NCBI RefSeq assembly: GCF_024498135.1
Contig: NZ_JANHOH010000016.1
Location: 1 to 59,352 of the forward strand
Length of the DNA: 59,352 bases
Direction of reading: 5' to 3'
From: Mucilaginibacter aquariorum
GTDB lineage: Bacteria; Bacteroidota; Bacteroidia; Sphingobacteriales; Sphingobacteriaceae
Shown in pieces: positions 25,649 to 35,203 of the stretch (the stretch's first letter is position 1; the number at the start of each line of letters is the position of its first letter). The notes under the pieces are model-generated. The model was not told where the DNA came from. It saw only the letters and a program-made list of their open reading frames with translations, and made no database searches. Made by a program: the position numbers and the translations under genes.

Positions 25649-26344
25649 TTGAAAGTTAATTTAAAAAATAATACGCCGGTCGTTAATTTGAGCACTATCG
25701 ACCCGGAGGATGTAGGTGATGTTTTACTAAAGATCGAAAGATCGTTCAATATCAGATTCACAGACCAGGACCTTAAACATATTAAAACCTTTGGCGCATT
25801 ATGCGATCTTGTGGTTGAAAAGGTTAAACAGGTACAAAGTGACAGTTGCACAACTCAACAGGCTTTCTACAAATTGCGTAATGCAATTAATGCTAAAAAA
25901 CCTATTGAAAAATGCGACCTTAAGCCACAAACAAAACTTTGCGAGCTTTTCCCGCGCGATAACCGCATTGAAGTTGTAGCAGATATGGAAGCCGAAATGG
26001 GCTTACACGTTAACCTGCTGCAGCCAAAGAGATGGATAGTTTATGGCTTTGCCGGCTTGCTGCTGGCCGCGATAGCATTATCATTTTTTAATAACATAGC
26101 TGGCCTTATACTGGCTGTTATTGCCATAACAGGATTAATACTTGCAGGTAAATTTGGTAAAGAGCTAAAGGTAAAAACCCTTGGCGACTTGGCCGAGAAA
26201 ATTGCCCGCGAGCATTATCTAAGCTGCCGCCGCAATGCATCAACCGTTAACCGTACCGAGGTAGCCGAAAAAGTAAAAGAACTTTTTGCCGATTACCTTC
26301 ACGTAGAACCTACCGCTTTAAGAAAAGAAGCAAGGTTTGCATAA
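25649..26344 (+). CDS. Membrane protein with acyl-carrier-protein-like termini, unknown function
   Basis: A 231-residue protein starting from TTG. The N-terminal segment VLLKIERSFNIRFTDQDLKHIKTFGALCDLVVEKV resembles the second half of an acyl carrier protein. The C-terminal segment EVAEKVKELFADYLHVEPTALRKEARF resembles the first ACP helix and loop. Between them are a FPRDNRIEVVADMEAEMG segment and two adjacent transmembrane helices (about residues 130-172). The DSL motif with the phosphopantetheine serine is absent, so it is probably not a working carrier. Relatives occur widely in Bacteroidota without known role, in my recollection. It follows carB by 84 bases and ends at a strong terminator. 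Confidence 0.6.
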   Translation: MKVNLKNNTPVVNLSTIDPEDVGDVLLKIERSFNIRFTDQDLKHIKTFGALCDLVVEKVKQVQSDSCTTQQAFYKLRNAINAKKPIEKCDLKPQTKLCELFPRDNRIEVVADMEAEMGLHVNLLQPKRWIVYGFAGLLLAAIALSFFNNIAGLILAVIAITGLILAGKFGKELKVKTLGDLAEKIAREHYLSCRRNASTVNRTEVAEKVKELFADYLHVEPTALRKEARFA

Positions 26345-26361
26345 ATAACACATAATTCAAC

Positions 26362-26397
26362 AAAAAAGGGGATAGTTAAAGCTATCCCCTTTTTTGT
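26362..26397. terminator. Bidirectional intrinsic terminator
   Basis: AAAAAAGGGGATAG (26362-26375) pairs perfectly with CTATCCCCTTTTTT (26382-26395) around TTAAAG. It lies between the convergent genes ending at 26344 and 26418, so it can serve both strands. Confidence 0.92.
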
Positions 26398-26417
26398 TTC
26401 GTCACTATCGTGATTGA

Positions 26418-27953
26418 TTATTTACTCAGCTCCTTTACCATAAATTCCAGCGCGGCTTTATCAGCCAACGTTTTAGCCATAGGTTTTTCGCCCAAATACA
26501 TTACCTGGCTGGTAGCATTGTTAAAAGCCGGCCATGTGGGTAAACCGTCGCCGTTAGGATTCCCCGCTTTAGCAAAGTTTACCCAGTACGATGATATTGC
26601 CTCGGCCAATTGATTGTCGACAGGTTCAAACGAGCGGTTCAGAAACTTAAGATTATTAAATACATAGGCCACCTCGCCGGTGTGGAACGCGCCGTATTTT
26701 ACAAAATCTGCCATAGCGGGTAGCCTGCGGGTAAAACGGTACACGTAAATTTTTGCCTTGTTTTTTGCGCTTTGCACCTTTGCCCATGTGTAATTTTGTA
26801 TGCCAAAGGTTTGGTCGCGATTGATATTGATCTGTGAACGTTCGGCCTCTGCATCCGTCGAACCGGGGTAAAGTTTTAAAAACACCACCGCGCGGGCGCC
26901 ATATTTTTGTTTCGCATCAGCCTGATAATCTGCCGCGTTTTTTAATCGGCCAATAAAAGCATCATCTGCATTCCAGCCGGTGAGTACAGGCACCTGGTTC
27001 TCTTTACCCGTTGCAAAAGTAGCGGCAATATTTTCAGGCAATACATAACCATCAATAATAGGGCCGCCGCCAAATTGCTTCAGTAATGCTTCGGCAGGCA
27101 GTTTTCTAAGATCAGCCAATGATGCTGCGCCGAGTTTTTCGGCAGATCTAACGCCCGACTCTTCTGCCCGTTTTAGGGTAGTACCGCCAAACGGCCCCGC
27201 TATAAAGCTGGCGCCGCTTTCGGCAATAGCTTTATTAAATAAACCTTTCCCTAACGGCGATGCCACCAAACAATTTACAGCCATTGAGCCTGCCGATTGC
27301 CCCGCGATAGTTACATTATTGGGGTCGCCGCCAAAGGCAGCAATATTTTTCCGTATCCATTTTAGTGCCGCCAGCATATCCATTAAACCATAGTTGCCAG
27401 ATGCATGATCAGGCGACTCTTTTGTTAGTTCCGGATGGGCAAGAAAACCCAGGATGCCAACACGGTACGGGATACTCACTAATATTACACCCTTTTTAGC
27501 CAAAGCTTCGCCATCGTATATGGGTACATTGGTTCCGCCGCTTACAAAGCCACCACCATAGATCCATACCATAACAGGTCTTTTTTCGGCGGGTGTTTTT
27601 GCTCCTGTCCATACATTCAGGTACAGGCAATCTTCGCTTAGCGGTTCGTCTTTTATTAAAAATTCGCGGGTGTAAACACCAAATTCGTTTGGTTTACCTT
27701 GGATAGGGCTCTTAGAAAATTCGGCACATTCTTTAACACCATCCCATGGGGTTACCGGCTGTGGTGCTTTCCAGCGCAGCTCGCCAATGGGCGGTGCAGC
27801 GAATGGGATGCCCTTAAATGCATAAACGCTGTTATCGCTGTTCAGTGTTCCTGATATTTTACCGGCATCGGTTTGTACTACATTAAAAGCGGTTTGCGCG
27901 TTGGAACTTAAAGTGATTAGCAGGATGAGTGATAAAGTAAGGATTCGTTTCAT
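26418..27953 (-). CDS. Secreted type-B carboxylesterase
   Basis: A 511-residue alpha/beta hydrolase of the carboxylesterase type-B family (para-nitrobenzyl esterase-like). The signal peptide MKRILTLSLILLITLSSNAQ is cleaved to release TAFNVVQTDAG. Family hallmarks are YAFKGIPFAAPPIGELRW, EDCLYLNVWTG, the oxyanion region VWIYGGGFVSGG, and the nucleophile elbow AGQSAGSMAV. The likely catalytic His is in GAFHTGEVAYVF. The substrate is unknown; acyl or aryl esters on plant polysaccharides are plausible next to the GH3 gene, 130 bases upstream on the same strand. A dispersed repeat separates the two. Confidence 0.93.
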   Translation of the reverse strand: MKRILTLSLILLITLSSNAQTAFNVVQTDAGKISGTLNSDNSVYAFKGIPFAAPPIGELRWKAPQPVTPWDGVKECAEFSKSPIQGKPNEFGVYTREFLIKDEPLSEDCLYLNVWTGAKTPAEKRPVMVWIYGGGFVSGGTNVPIYDGEALAKKGVILVSIPYRVGILGFLAHPELTKESPDHASGNYGLMDMLAALKWIRKNIAAFGGDPNNVTIAGQSAGSMAVNCLVASPLGKGLFNKAIAESGASFIAGPFGGTTLKRAEESGVRSAEKLGAASLADLRKLPAEALLKQFGGGPIIDGYVLPENIAATFATGKENQVPVLTGWNADDAFIGRLKNAADYQADAKQKYGARAVVFLKLYPGSTDAEAERSQININRDQTFGIQNYTWAKVQSAKNKAKIYVYRFTRRLPAMADFVKYGAFHTGEVAYVFNNLKFLNRSFEPVDNQLAEAISSYWVNFAKAGNPNGDGLPTWPAFNNATSQVMYLGEKPMAKTLADKAALEFMVKELSK

Positions 27954-27966
27954 AATTCAAATTTTT

Positions 27967-28061
27967 ACCACAGAGGACACAAAGATAAAAACACAGAGAG
28001 CACTAAGATTTTTAGTTGTCTTTCTCGGTTTACTCTATGCAACCTCAGTGACCTCTGTGGT
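27967..28061. repeat. ACCACAGAGG intergenic inverted repeat
   Basis: ACCACAGAGG (27967-27976) and CCTCTGTGGT (28052-28061) are exact complements at the ends. Inside are related words (ACACAAAG, ACACAGAGAG, CTCTATGCAACCTCAGTG) that partly pair. This is typical of a dispersed short palindromic element between the esterase and GH3 genes. Confidence 0.6.
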
Positions 28062-28083
28062 TAATTCTATAATTAAAAGCAAT

Positions 28084-30414
28084 TTACGGTTTTGCTGTTG
28101 CTTTACCATACTTTGCTGTGCGGGCATCTTTTATAACACCTTTCCAATTCAATCCGTAGCCAAAATCATAGATGTGACCTTCAGAATCGGTGTAACATTT
28201 CATATCGTGTGGTACATCTTCATATTGGGCTTCTACTATCTTCATATCCAGCGGCATTTGCAGCGGCAATAAGGCAGATGGTTCTGCTTTACCTGTAAGG
28301 ATATCCAAACTTGCTTGCCCTTGTACGCCAAAATCGGCAATTATCGCATTAGCCTGTTTTTCCAATTCACCAAAAACCATAGGATTGTTAATGTTAACCG
28401 AAACAATAACTGGTTTGCCCTTCATTTTTGCGTAAGTATCGGTCACCATAGCCAAATCGGTAACATTGGTTGATGTTTCTGATTTGTTTTTATAGCTACG
28501 GTTAGTGAAATTTTCTAAAGGGTCGCCACCGGCAAGACTGGTTTCGCGGGCGGTTTCGGCGGTATACTTACTATACTGCAATGATATCGGTAAATAGCCG
28601 TTCCCGCCGTTTTTAACATCATCGGCATCGTAACCACCGTGCCCAATGGGGCTGTCAATAAACACCAATGCATAATCGGCTTCGTCAGGATTTTCAGTTA
28701 CCTTAAAATATTTCTTAACCGTTTCCATATTTACCGGGTATTCCAGTTTTTCGGGAGTTGGCATCCCCAGGAAATTCTTACCTGCCGGAGTGAATTTTTT
28801 AGGAACGTAAACCGTTTTGCCTGTTTGCAATGGCAATATGTTTGCCTTGTTCTTAAGCATTACAATTGATTTTAGCTGTGCCTGGTAGCCTGCAGCCATA
28901 AAATCGGCATTACCCACAGTTTTTTTAGTTACTTCAGGGTCAAGGTATGGGTTCTCAAATAACCCCGTACGGAAAACACCTCTCAACAAACGCACGGCAG
29001 ATTGCTCAAACCTTGCCCGCATAAAAGGTTCGCCATGTTCTTTAATCCCCATTTGGTAAGCTTCCAAAACAGGTGCAGCATCATTATTACCGCCAAACTG
29101 GTCAACCCCGGCCATTAAAATTTTGTAATGGCGCTGGGCAATAGTTGCTTTTTCCATTCCCCATGATTTCCCCGACAGGAAGCTATTGATAACGGTTTCA
29201 TCGCCGGTAACCAGCCAATCGGTACATACCACGCCATCGTAGTGATACTTGTTGCGCAGCAGATCGGTAATAATATATTTATTATAGTTGTTGGCCACAT
29301 TCTCGTGGTTTTTGGTGTCCTGGTTAAATGAAATAGTATAATATGGCATCACCGCGGCAGCCATACCCGTTTTACCGGCAAGCTTAAACGCGCCTTGCGT
29401 AAAGGGTATTAGTGCTTCGTTAAAATTATTGCCCGGATACACAGCATATTTACCAAAACCATAATGCGCATCGCGGCCACCTTCGCCAGCGCCGCCACCC
29501 GGCCAGTGTTTCACCATGGCGTTAACGCTATTATATCCCCAGCCATTAGCCAGCTCTTTTGTACCGGTTGATGTTTGGAAACCATCTATATAAGCGCGGG
29601 CCATATCTGCGGCCAGTTGTGGGTCTTCACCAAAGGTTCCGCTTACACGGTTCCAGCGTGGGTCTGTGGCGATATCAACTTGCGGGGATAAAGCTGTAGC
29701 AATGCCCAACGCCCGGTATTCCAGCGCGGCTATATGCCCAAAGTTCTGGGTAACTGATGGATCGAATGTTGCCGCCATACCCAATGAGCCTGGCCACATA
29801 GAAATAGTACCTCCCGCACCCGCATTAAACTCGGCAGTAGCCAATGTACCATGCCGTGGATCCGAACTATTGTTTGCCGGGATACCCAGGCCAATACCCT
29901 CTACAAAGGCTTGCGCTGTATTGTTCCACTTAGCGGCAACCTCGGGGCTTTGTACCGATGTGATAAGCACGTGGCGCACGTTATCCTTTTCTAAAAATTG
30001 CTTTTGCTGGTCAGACAGGTCAAAGGGATTTGCCCCACTCTCGGTAAATGGCTTGCCACCGTAAGTCCCCGCAAATGGCCCAACCGGGATAGAAGGGATC
30101 ATTTGGTGGCGACTGTAAAGCATTAGGCCCGCAATTTGCTCAACGCTCATTTTCGAGGCAAGGTCTTTTGCGCGTACATCAACAGGCAAGCGCCAATCTT
30201 CGTACTTGTCAAGTTTGCCGTTTTTGTTCAGGTCTTTAAAAGCTAAGCCATCAACAGTTAATACTTTAACCCCCGATCTGGTTGAATAGCCAAGGCTTCG
30301 GCCGCCCTTATTGGTTACAAAAGCAATGTTGCCGGCCTTGGTTTCGGTCCATTTGGTTTGTGCGGATACAACGCATGGCAGCAATGCCAGCAGCAATAGG
30401 TAGTTTTTTTTCAT
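28084..30414 (-). CDS. Secreted glycoside hydrolase family 3 (beta-glucosidase-like)
   Basis: A 776-residue GH3 enzyme. A frame extension to 30522 adds 36 unlikely residues; the ATG at 30414 gives a proper signal peptide (MKKNYLLLLALLPCVVSAQ). The catalytic domain shows DKYEDWRLPVDVRAKDLASKM, KHWPGGGAGEGGRDAHYGFG, and the nucleophile Asp in DGVVCTDW. The C-terminal (alpha/beta)6 sandwich follows with KSIVMLKNKANILPL. GH3 enzymes release beta-linked glucose or xylose from the non-reducing end. The protein is probably periplasmic and the exact substrate is unknown. It is upstream of a secreted esterase on the same strand. Confidence 0.93.
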   Translation of the reverse strand: MKKNYLLLLALLPCVVSAQTKWTETKAGNIAFVTNKGGRSLGYSTRSGVKVLTVDGLAFKDLNKNGKLDKYEDWRLPVDVRAKDLASKMSVEQIAGLMLYSRHQMIPSIPVGPFAGTYGGKPFTESGANPFDLSDQQKQFLEKDNVRHVLITSVQSPEVAAKWNNTAQAFVEGIGLGIPANNSSDPRHGTLATAEFNAGAGGTISMWPGSLGMAATFDPSVTQNFGHIAALEYRALGIATALSPQVDIATDPRWNRVSGTFGEDPQLAADMARAYIDGFQTSTGTKELANGWGYNSVNAMVKHWPGGGAGEGGRDAHYGFGKYAVYPGNNFNEALIPFTQGAFKLAGKTGMAAAVMPYYTISFNQDTKNHENVANNYNKYIITDLLRNKYHYDGVVCTDWLVTGDETVINSFLSGKSWGMEKATIAQRHYKILMAGVDQFGGNNDAAPVLEAYQMGIKEHGEPFMRARFEQSAVRLLRGVFRTGLFENPYLDPEVTKKTVGNADFMAAGYQAQLKSIVMLKNKANILPLQTGKTVYVPKKFTPAGKNFLGMPTPEKLEYPVNMETVKKYFKVTENPDEADYALVFIDSPIGHGGYDADDVKNGGNGYLPISLQYSKYTAETARETSLAGGDPLENFTNRSYKNKSETSTNVTDLAMVTDTYAKMKGKPVIVSVNINNPMVFGELEKQANAIIADFGVQGQASLDILTGKAEPSALLPLQMPLDMKIVEAQYEDVPHDMKCYTDSEGHIYDFGYGLNWKGVIKDARTAKYGKATAKP

Positions 30415-30627
30415 AAAATACTTTTCAGCTTTAGAGCGGTTCCCCATAAAGGCGTTGCAGCCTGTATGGTATAATTGGTTATAGCACTGACAGTTCTGAG
30501 TTATTGTGTCATTACTACACAATACTAAATATTATAATTTAAAATAGCAAATGCGCAGTATTAAAACATCCATCCGGCTTTTGATGTGGCTACCGGTCAT
30601 GAACGATGGTAAATTTTTTAATTATAT

Positions 30628-30635
30628 TAACTTTG
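30628..30635 (+). promoter_or_regulatory. -7-like element before the methyltransferase gene
   Basis: TAACTTTG matches the TAnnTTTG consensus, 22 bases before the ATG at 30658. No clear -33 element was found. Confidence 0.35.
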
Positions 30636-30657
30636 AGCTTTAGGCTAATGAGATAAT

Positions 30658-31593
30658 ATGACAGAAATAAACTGCAGGGTATGTGGCACCTATTTAGAAT
30701 CAAAGTACACTTTTAAAGAAATGATGTTTGGCACCCGCGAGGAATTCGCTTATGGCGAATGCCCGAATTGTGGTAGCATCCAGATCTTGGAAGTGCCTGC
30801 TGATATTGACAAACACTATCCACCATATTATATGTCATTTAATCAGATTATAACGCCGTTAAAAAGACTCCCCTTTTTTAAGCGTTTAGTGGGCAGCATC
30901 AGGATGAGGAAGAAATATAGAACATCGGCCAATAAAACCCTGGAGTATCTAAAACCTATTAACACCATGCCCAGTGCAAAAATACTTGATATTGGGTGCG
31001 GCAAAGGCCAGCTTATCTGTTTATTATTTAACCAGGGGTTTGAACATGTTACCGGCGTAGACAAGTTTATAAGCAAGGAGATAGATCATGGTTATGGTGT
31101 TAGGGTTCTAAAAAAAGACCTTTCAGAACTCCCTTCAAATTCGTATGATGTATTAATAACCCACCATGTTTTAGAGCACATGGACGAGCAGATTAAGGAG
31201 TTGAAGGAATGCCACAGGCTACTAAAAAAAGGGGGCATATTTTTGGTATGTATCCCTATTTTAGGCGAGGTGTGGGATATTTATAAAGAAAACTGGGTTC
31301 AGCTTGATGCACCAAGGCACTTTGTATTACATACTTTAAAAAGCGTACAAATTTTAGCGGAAAAGACGGGGTTCACCATTGGCAAAACAATCTTTGATTC
31401 AACCGCATTTCAGTTTTGGGGTAGCGAGCTTTACAAAAAAGGCATCCCTTTAACACATCCTGACACACATCAAACCTACCCGGTTGAAGAGGCATTTACC
31501 CCTGGAGAGCTTGCCGAATTTGATGAAAGATCCGCAGCATTAAATGCCATACAAAGGGGGGATTCCGCACGTTTTTATTTGTATAAGAATTAA
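30658..31593 (+). CDS. Zinc-ribbon class I SAM-dependent methyltransferase
   Basis: A 311-residue protein. At the N-terminus, C6-x2-C9 and C35-x2-C38 (CRVC and CPNC) form a probable zinc ribbon. The methyltransferase fold follows: ILDIGCGKGQLICLLF (SAM motif I), a short acidic strand VTGVDKF, THHVLEHMDEQIKELKE, and a LLKKGGIFLVCIPILGE strand. Such two-part proteins are often found in sugar and surface-polysaccharide loci, but here no such genes are adjacent. The substrate is unknown. The gene is single and divergent from the GH3 gene. Confidence 0.85.
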   Translation: MTEINCRVCGTYLESKYTFKEMMFGTREEFAYGECPNCGSIQILEVPADIDKHYPPYYMSFNQIITPLKRLPFFKRLVGSIRMRKKYRTSANKTLEYLKPINTMPSAKILDIGCGKGQLICLLFNQGFEHVTGVDKFISKEIDHGYGVRVLKKDLSELPSNSYDVLITHHVLEHMDEQIKELKECHRLLKKGGIFLVCIPILGEVWDIYKENWVQLDAPRHFVLHTLKSVQILAEKTGFTIGKTIFDSTAFQFWGSELYKKGIPLTHPDTHQTYPVEEAFTPGELAEFDERSAALNAIQRGDSARFYLYKN

Positions 31594-31638
31594 ATGCCAT
31601 GTCCGTATTTACCCGTTAAATGGTCGCATTAATACCCC

Positions 31639-31667
31639 TTGAATGTAACATTGCGGCCTTACCTTTG
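31639..31667 (+). promoter_or_regulatory. Bacteroidota-type promoter before the VOC gene
   Basis: TTG at 31639-31641, an 18-base spacer, and TACCTTTG at 31660-31667 fit the -33/-7 pattern. The predicted start lies about 30 bases before the ATG at 31701. Confidence 0.5.
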
Positions 31668-31700
31668 GTTGTATAATATTAACAATTAAAACCACCAAAC

Positions 31701-32105
31701 ATGACAACGGAATTATGGATGAACCTACCGGTTAAGGATATTAACCGCTCAAAAGAGTTTTTTTCGAGTATAGGGTTTGGCATTAAAGATGGCGCTACGG
31801 ATACCTCTGTGGCTATATCGGTGAGTGAGAAAAACACCATCGTGATGCTTTTTCAGGAAGATATATTTAAGCAGTTTGCCCAAAATGGTTTGGCAGATAC
31901 TTCAAAAACTACCGAAGTGCTGTTTAGCTTTGGCGCCGAAAGCCGCGAGGAGGTAGACGAGGTTGCCAAAAAAGTAACAGCTGCCGGGGGTAATCTTTTT
32001 GCACCGCCTGCCGAAATACAGGGTTGGATGTACGGCTGCGCTTTTGCCGACCTTGATGGCCACCGCTGGAACGCGCTGTTTATGGATATGAGTAAAAAAG
32101 GATAA
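31701..32105 (+). CDS. VOC family (glyoxalase/bleomycin resistance-like) protein
   Basis: A 134-residue vicinal-oxygen-chelate fold protein. The N-terminal WMNLPVKDINRSKEFFSSIGF gives the first beta-alpha unit. The second includes VDEVAKKVTAAGGNLFAPPAEIQGWMYGCAFADLDGHRWNALF, with the usual DxDGH-type strand. Members include glyoxalases, dioxygenases and resistance proteins; this subfamily lacks an assigned reaction. It is followed 24 bases later by a DUF1801 gene, and the two small genes probably form an operon. Confidence 0.85.
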   Translation: MTTELWMNLPVKDINRSKEFFSSIGFGIKDGATDTSVAISVSEKNTIVMLFQEDIFKQFAQNGLADTSKTTEVLFSFGAESREEVDEVAKKVTAAGGNLFAPPAEIQGWMYGCAFADLDGHRWNALFMDMSKKG

Positions 32106-32129
32106 TTGCTACATTTAAATAGCAAAACC

Positions 32130-32501
32130 ATGAACAAACCAAAAGATGTTGACGAATATATTGGCGGTTTTCCTGCCGATGTACAACAAAAGCTGCAGCA
32201 AATGCGGGATGCTATAAAAAACGCTGCCCCGCATACCCAGGAAATTATAAGCTATGGGATGCCTGCCTATAAACAGCATGGTAACCTGGTTTATTTTGGT
32301 GCTGCAAAAAATCATCTTGGCTTTTATCCTGGTGCGGCTGCCATAGCGCATTTTAAAATGGAGCTAGCAGCTTATAAAGGGGCAAAGGGTTCTGTTCAGT
32401 TTCCGTATAATGAGCCTATCCCTCTTGGTATAGTTGCTAAAATTGTAGCATTCAGGATAGTAGAGGATGAAGATCGGGCCCTGGCGAAGAAGAAAAAGTA
32501 G
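32130..32501 (+). CDS. DUF1801 (YdhG-like) protein
   Basis: A 123-residue protein from the ATG at 32130. An upstream in-frame TTG at 32106 would add eight unlikely residues and touch the previous gene. DUF1801 features are VDEYIGGFPADVQQKLQQMRDAIKNAAP, EIISYGMPAYKQHGNLVYFGAAKNHLGFYPG, and a C-terminal IVAFRIVED. The fold is small alpha+beta and the function is not established; some relatives bind metal. It is the second gene of a likely pair with the VOC protein. Confidence 0.85.
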   Translation: MNKPKDVDEYIGGFPADVQQKLQQMRDAIKNAAPHTQEIISYGMPAYKQHGNLVYFGAAKNHLGFYPGAAAIAHFKMELAAYKGAKGSVQFPYNEPIPLGIVAKIVAFRIVEDEDRALAKKKK

Positions 32502-32593
32502 TTAATAAGCAAGCTTTTAACTTAAATGCAACATTAATAATGTTAAAAAAATCAAAGTAAAATATGCTTTGATTTTTTTATTTTCATAGCCTT

Positions 32594-35203
32594 ATGCAAA
32601 AAGGCCTTATCACGCTGCTAACCTTATTTATTGTACTGCTGCAAGCTGCTCTTCCAAATTTCGGGTATGCGGGGGCTCCTGTTGTTCATCTATCTCCTAA
32701 ACCCGTTTGGCTTAATACTTATAAAGCATACGATAAAAAAGTATCCTCAAGAAATATTACCAATGGATATTTTTATCAGCTGTTTGAAGAGCAGTTACAT
32801 GTTGAAAAGCAGGCTGACTATACGCACATCATTAAAGAAATTGTTTCAGAAGCGGGCATCCAGAACGGATCATCAATAAATATTGGGTTCGACCCATCTT
32901 TTGAAAGGCTTGATGTTCATGACATAACCGTTTGGCGCAACAACAAGCCAGAAAAACGTTTATCAGCCAGGTCATTTAAAATTCTTGCCGATGAAAAAGA
33001 ACTATCAAGGTTTATTTACCAGGGCAGCTATTCTGCCTATTGTATTTTAGACGATATACGTAAAGGCGACAGGATAGAGTACTCCTACACCATAACCGGC
33101 CGGAACCCCATATTTAATAACAAATTTTCACAGGACCTGTATTTCCAGTCATCGGTGCCATTTGCACATGTGTACAAATCCATTTTGGTATCGCCATCGC
33201 GCAAGCTAAATTTTAAATCGTTTAATAAAACACCACAGGCATCCGTTTCAAAAAAGGATGGCCTTACCAATTACGAGTGGAGTGCTTACCAGGTATTACC
33301 GGTGGAATATTTTGATAACCAACCCGGCTGGTACAATAATTACGCGTATATACAGGTAAGTGATTACAGCAGCTGGAAAGAAGTTACCGATTGGGCCTTA
33401 AGCGTTAACCCGGTTATACCCGTAACTAATGGAAAGCTCGCGGTGCAAATTGCCGGGCTAAAAGCGGCAACGAAAGGCAATAAGGAAAGATACTTTAGGG
33501 CGGCCGTTAAAATGGTGCAGGATGAAGTAAGATACATGGGTATAGAAATGGGCGAATACTCGCACAGGGCAAATAGCCCCGAAAAGGTATTTAACCAGCG
33601 CTATGGCGATTGTAAGGATAAATCGTTACTGCTGGCATCTGTTTTAAGGGCTGGTGGCATAGAGGCTGAAATGGTGCTGGTAAACTCGGGGATTGACGCC
33701 GGTATTGATAAATTTATACCAACCCCCAATGCATTTAACCATGCTGTTGTTGTGGCTACCATAAACAACAAACAGGTTTGGGTAGACGCTACCATTTCAT
33801 ATCAACGAGGCACAGGTACTAACATTTACTTTCCTGAATATGGAAAAGGCCTTGTGCTAAAACCGGGTAATAACGGGCTGACTACCATAACACCGGTTAA
33901 AACAGGGAAGATAGATTTGCAGGAAAGGTATACCATAACTGATGAAAAAGCCAAAGTACCGTTTATTGTAACCACGGTATATACTTTAAACGAGGCTGAC
34001 AAAATTAGGGACAAGCTTGCATCATCAAGTATGAGTGAAACAGAAAAAAGCTACCTTAATTATTATACCAAAGTATACCCAAAAATTGAACAGACTGATT
34101 CTGTTACAGTTATTGACGATGAGGAAAATAATACGGTTACTACTATTGAGCATTATTTAATAAGCGATCTGTTAAAAAAAGGCAAAGAAACCGGGCGTTT
34201 TGAAGCCGGGTTTTATGCAAACTATATTAACGACCTGCTACCCGTTATTCCTAATAAAGCTGTAAGCCCGGTAGCGCTATCATTTCCTTTGAATATTAAT
34301 TACACCATACAGGTAGTAATGCCCAACGGATGGAATATTGAAGAGGGGCATAATGAAATAAAACGCGATGCCTATATTTTTAAATCGCAATCATCGGCAG
34401 AAAATGACACTCTATCTTTAAACTATCAGCTTGCCTATTTAAAAGATTTTATTCCCGTAGATAAGCTGGACGAAACACGTGAGGATGCGAAGAAAGTTTC
34501 AGATAACGAACTATCCTATAGCTTCACCTTCACGCCGGATGTTTCTAAAGTGCCCTACCACTTTAATTACTGGATGTTTTTGGCTGTTATGATATTTGCC
34601 GTCGGCCTGATAATACAAGCGATAAGGATTTATAAGACCGAAACCAAAAGCCTGCAGTTTGTACACTGGCGCTACCAGATGCCTATTGGTGGCTGGCTTA
34701 TTTTAATTGCATTGGGCTTAGCTATAACACCACTGGCTATTTTTGCTATCATTATAAATAATGGTTCATTTGACCTAAGCAAATGGAACCTGGCTTTGCC
34801 GGGGGCATCAAAAGCGTTTTATAAGGCCGCTTTTACGTTTGAAGTTTTTGGTAATATTTTTTCATTGTGTTATACGTCTTTTTGCTTTTTTCTGCTGATA
34901 AAACGACGCGATATATTCCCAAAATTAGTGATAGGGTTATATGCTTATCACGTGGTGTTCCATTTTATGGATTATGCTTTATTACAGGCAGCCGGGGTTA
35001 AACTTGACACTGACGACAGCAGGGATGTAATGCGTTCAATGATTGTAGCGGCTATCTGGATACCGTATTTTATCAAATCGACAAGGGTGCAAAAAACCTT
35101 TATTATGCCATACCCGGTAAGCAATTACGCGTTTGATACCAACATACAGCCACAAACCGAAGGGCACGAACAGGAAATTAAAGGGGATAAATTACCGGGG
35201 TAA
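32594..35203 (+). CDS. DUF3857/transglutaminase-like envelope protein with C-terminal membrane helices
   Basis: An 869-residue protein. A signal peptide (ITLLTLFIVLLQAALPNFGYAG) leads to a DUF3857 domain at about 60-230. A transglutaminase-like domain follows, with the complete Cys-His-Asp triad: C340 in RYGDCKDKSLL, H383 in FNHAVVV, D398 in VWVDATI. After a beta-rich region come several transmembrane helices (about 655-835), resembling a DUF2569-type tail. The catalytic domain would face the periplasm. These proteins may cleave or cross-link peptides, but their substrates are unknown. The 3' end overlaps the convergent DUF3472 gene by 12 bases. Confidence 0.88.
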   Translation: MQKGLITLLTLFIVLLQAALPNFGYAGAPVVHLSPKPVWLNTYKAYDKKVSSRNITNGYFYQLFEEQLHVEKQADYTHIIKEIVSEAGIQNGSSINIGFDPSFERLDVHDITVWRNNKPEKRLSARSFKILADEKELSRFIYQGSYSAYCILDDIRKGDRIEYSYTITGRNPIFNNKFSQDLYFQSSVPFAHVYKSILVSPSRKLNFKSFNKTPQASVSKKDGLTNYEWSAYQVLPVEYFDNQPGWYNNYAYIQVSDYSSWKEVTDWALSVNPVIPVTNGKLAVQIAGLKAATKGNKERYFRAAVKMVQDEVRYMGIEMGEYSHRANSPEKVFNQRYGDCKDKSLLLASVLRAGGIEAEMVLVNSGIDAGIDKFIPTPNAFNHAVVVATINNKQVWVDATISYQRGTGTNIYFPEYGKGLVLKPGNNGLTTITPVKTGKIDLQERYTITDEKAKVPFIVTTVYTLNEADKIRDKLASSSMSETEKSYLNYYTKVYPKIEQTDSVTVIDDEENNTVTTIEHYLISDLLKKGKETGRFEAGFYANYINDLLPVIPNKAVSPVALSFPLNINYTIQVVMPNGWNIEEGHNEIKRDAYIFKSQSSAENDTLSLNYQLAYLKDFIPVDKLDETREDAKKVSDNELSYSFTFTPDVSKVPYHFNYWMFLAVMIFAVGLIIQAIRIYKTETKSLQFVHWRYQMPIGGWLILIALGLAITPLAIFAIIINNGSFDLSKWNLALPGASKAFYKAAFTFEVFGNIFSLCYTSFCFFLLIKRRDIFPKLVIGLYAYHVVFHFMDYALLQAAGVKLDTDDSRDVMRSMIVAAIWIPYFIKSTRVQKTFIMPYPVSNYAFDTNIQPQTEGHEQEIKGDKLPG

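Noticed and set aside
30415..30522. N-terminal extension of the GH3 gene by 36 residues
   Set aside because: It would bury a perfect signal peptide that begins at the ATG at 30414.
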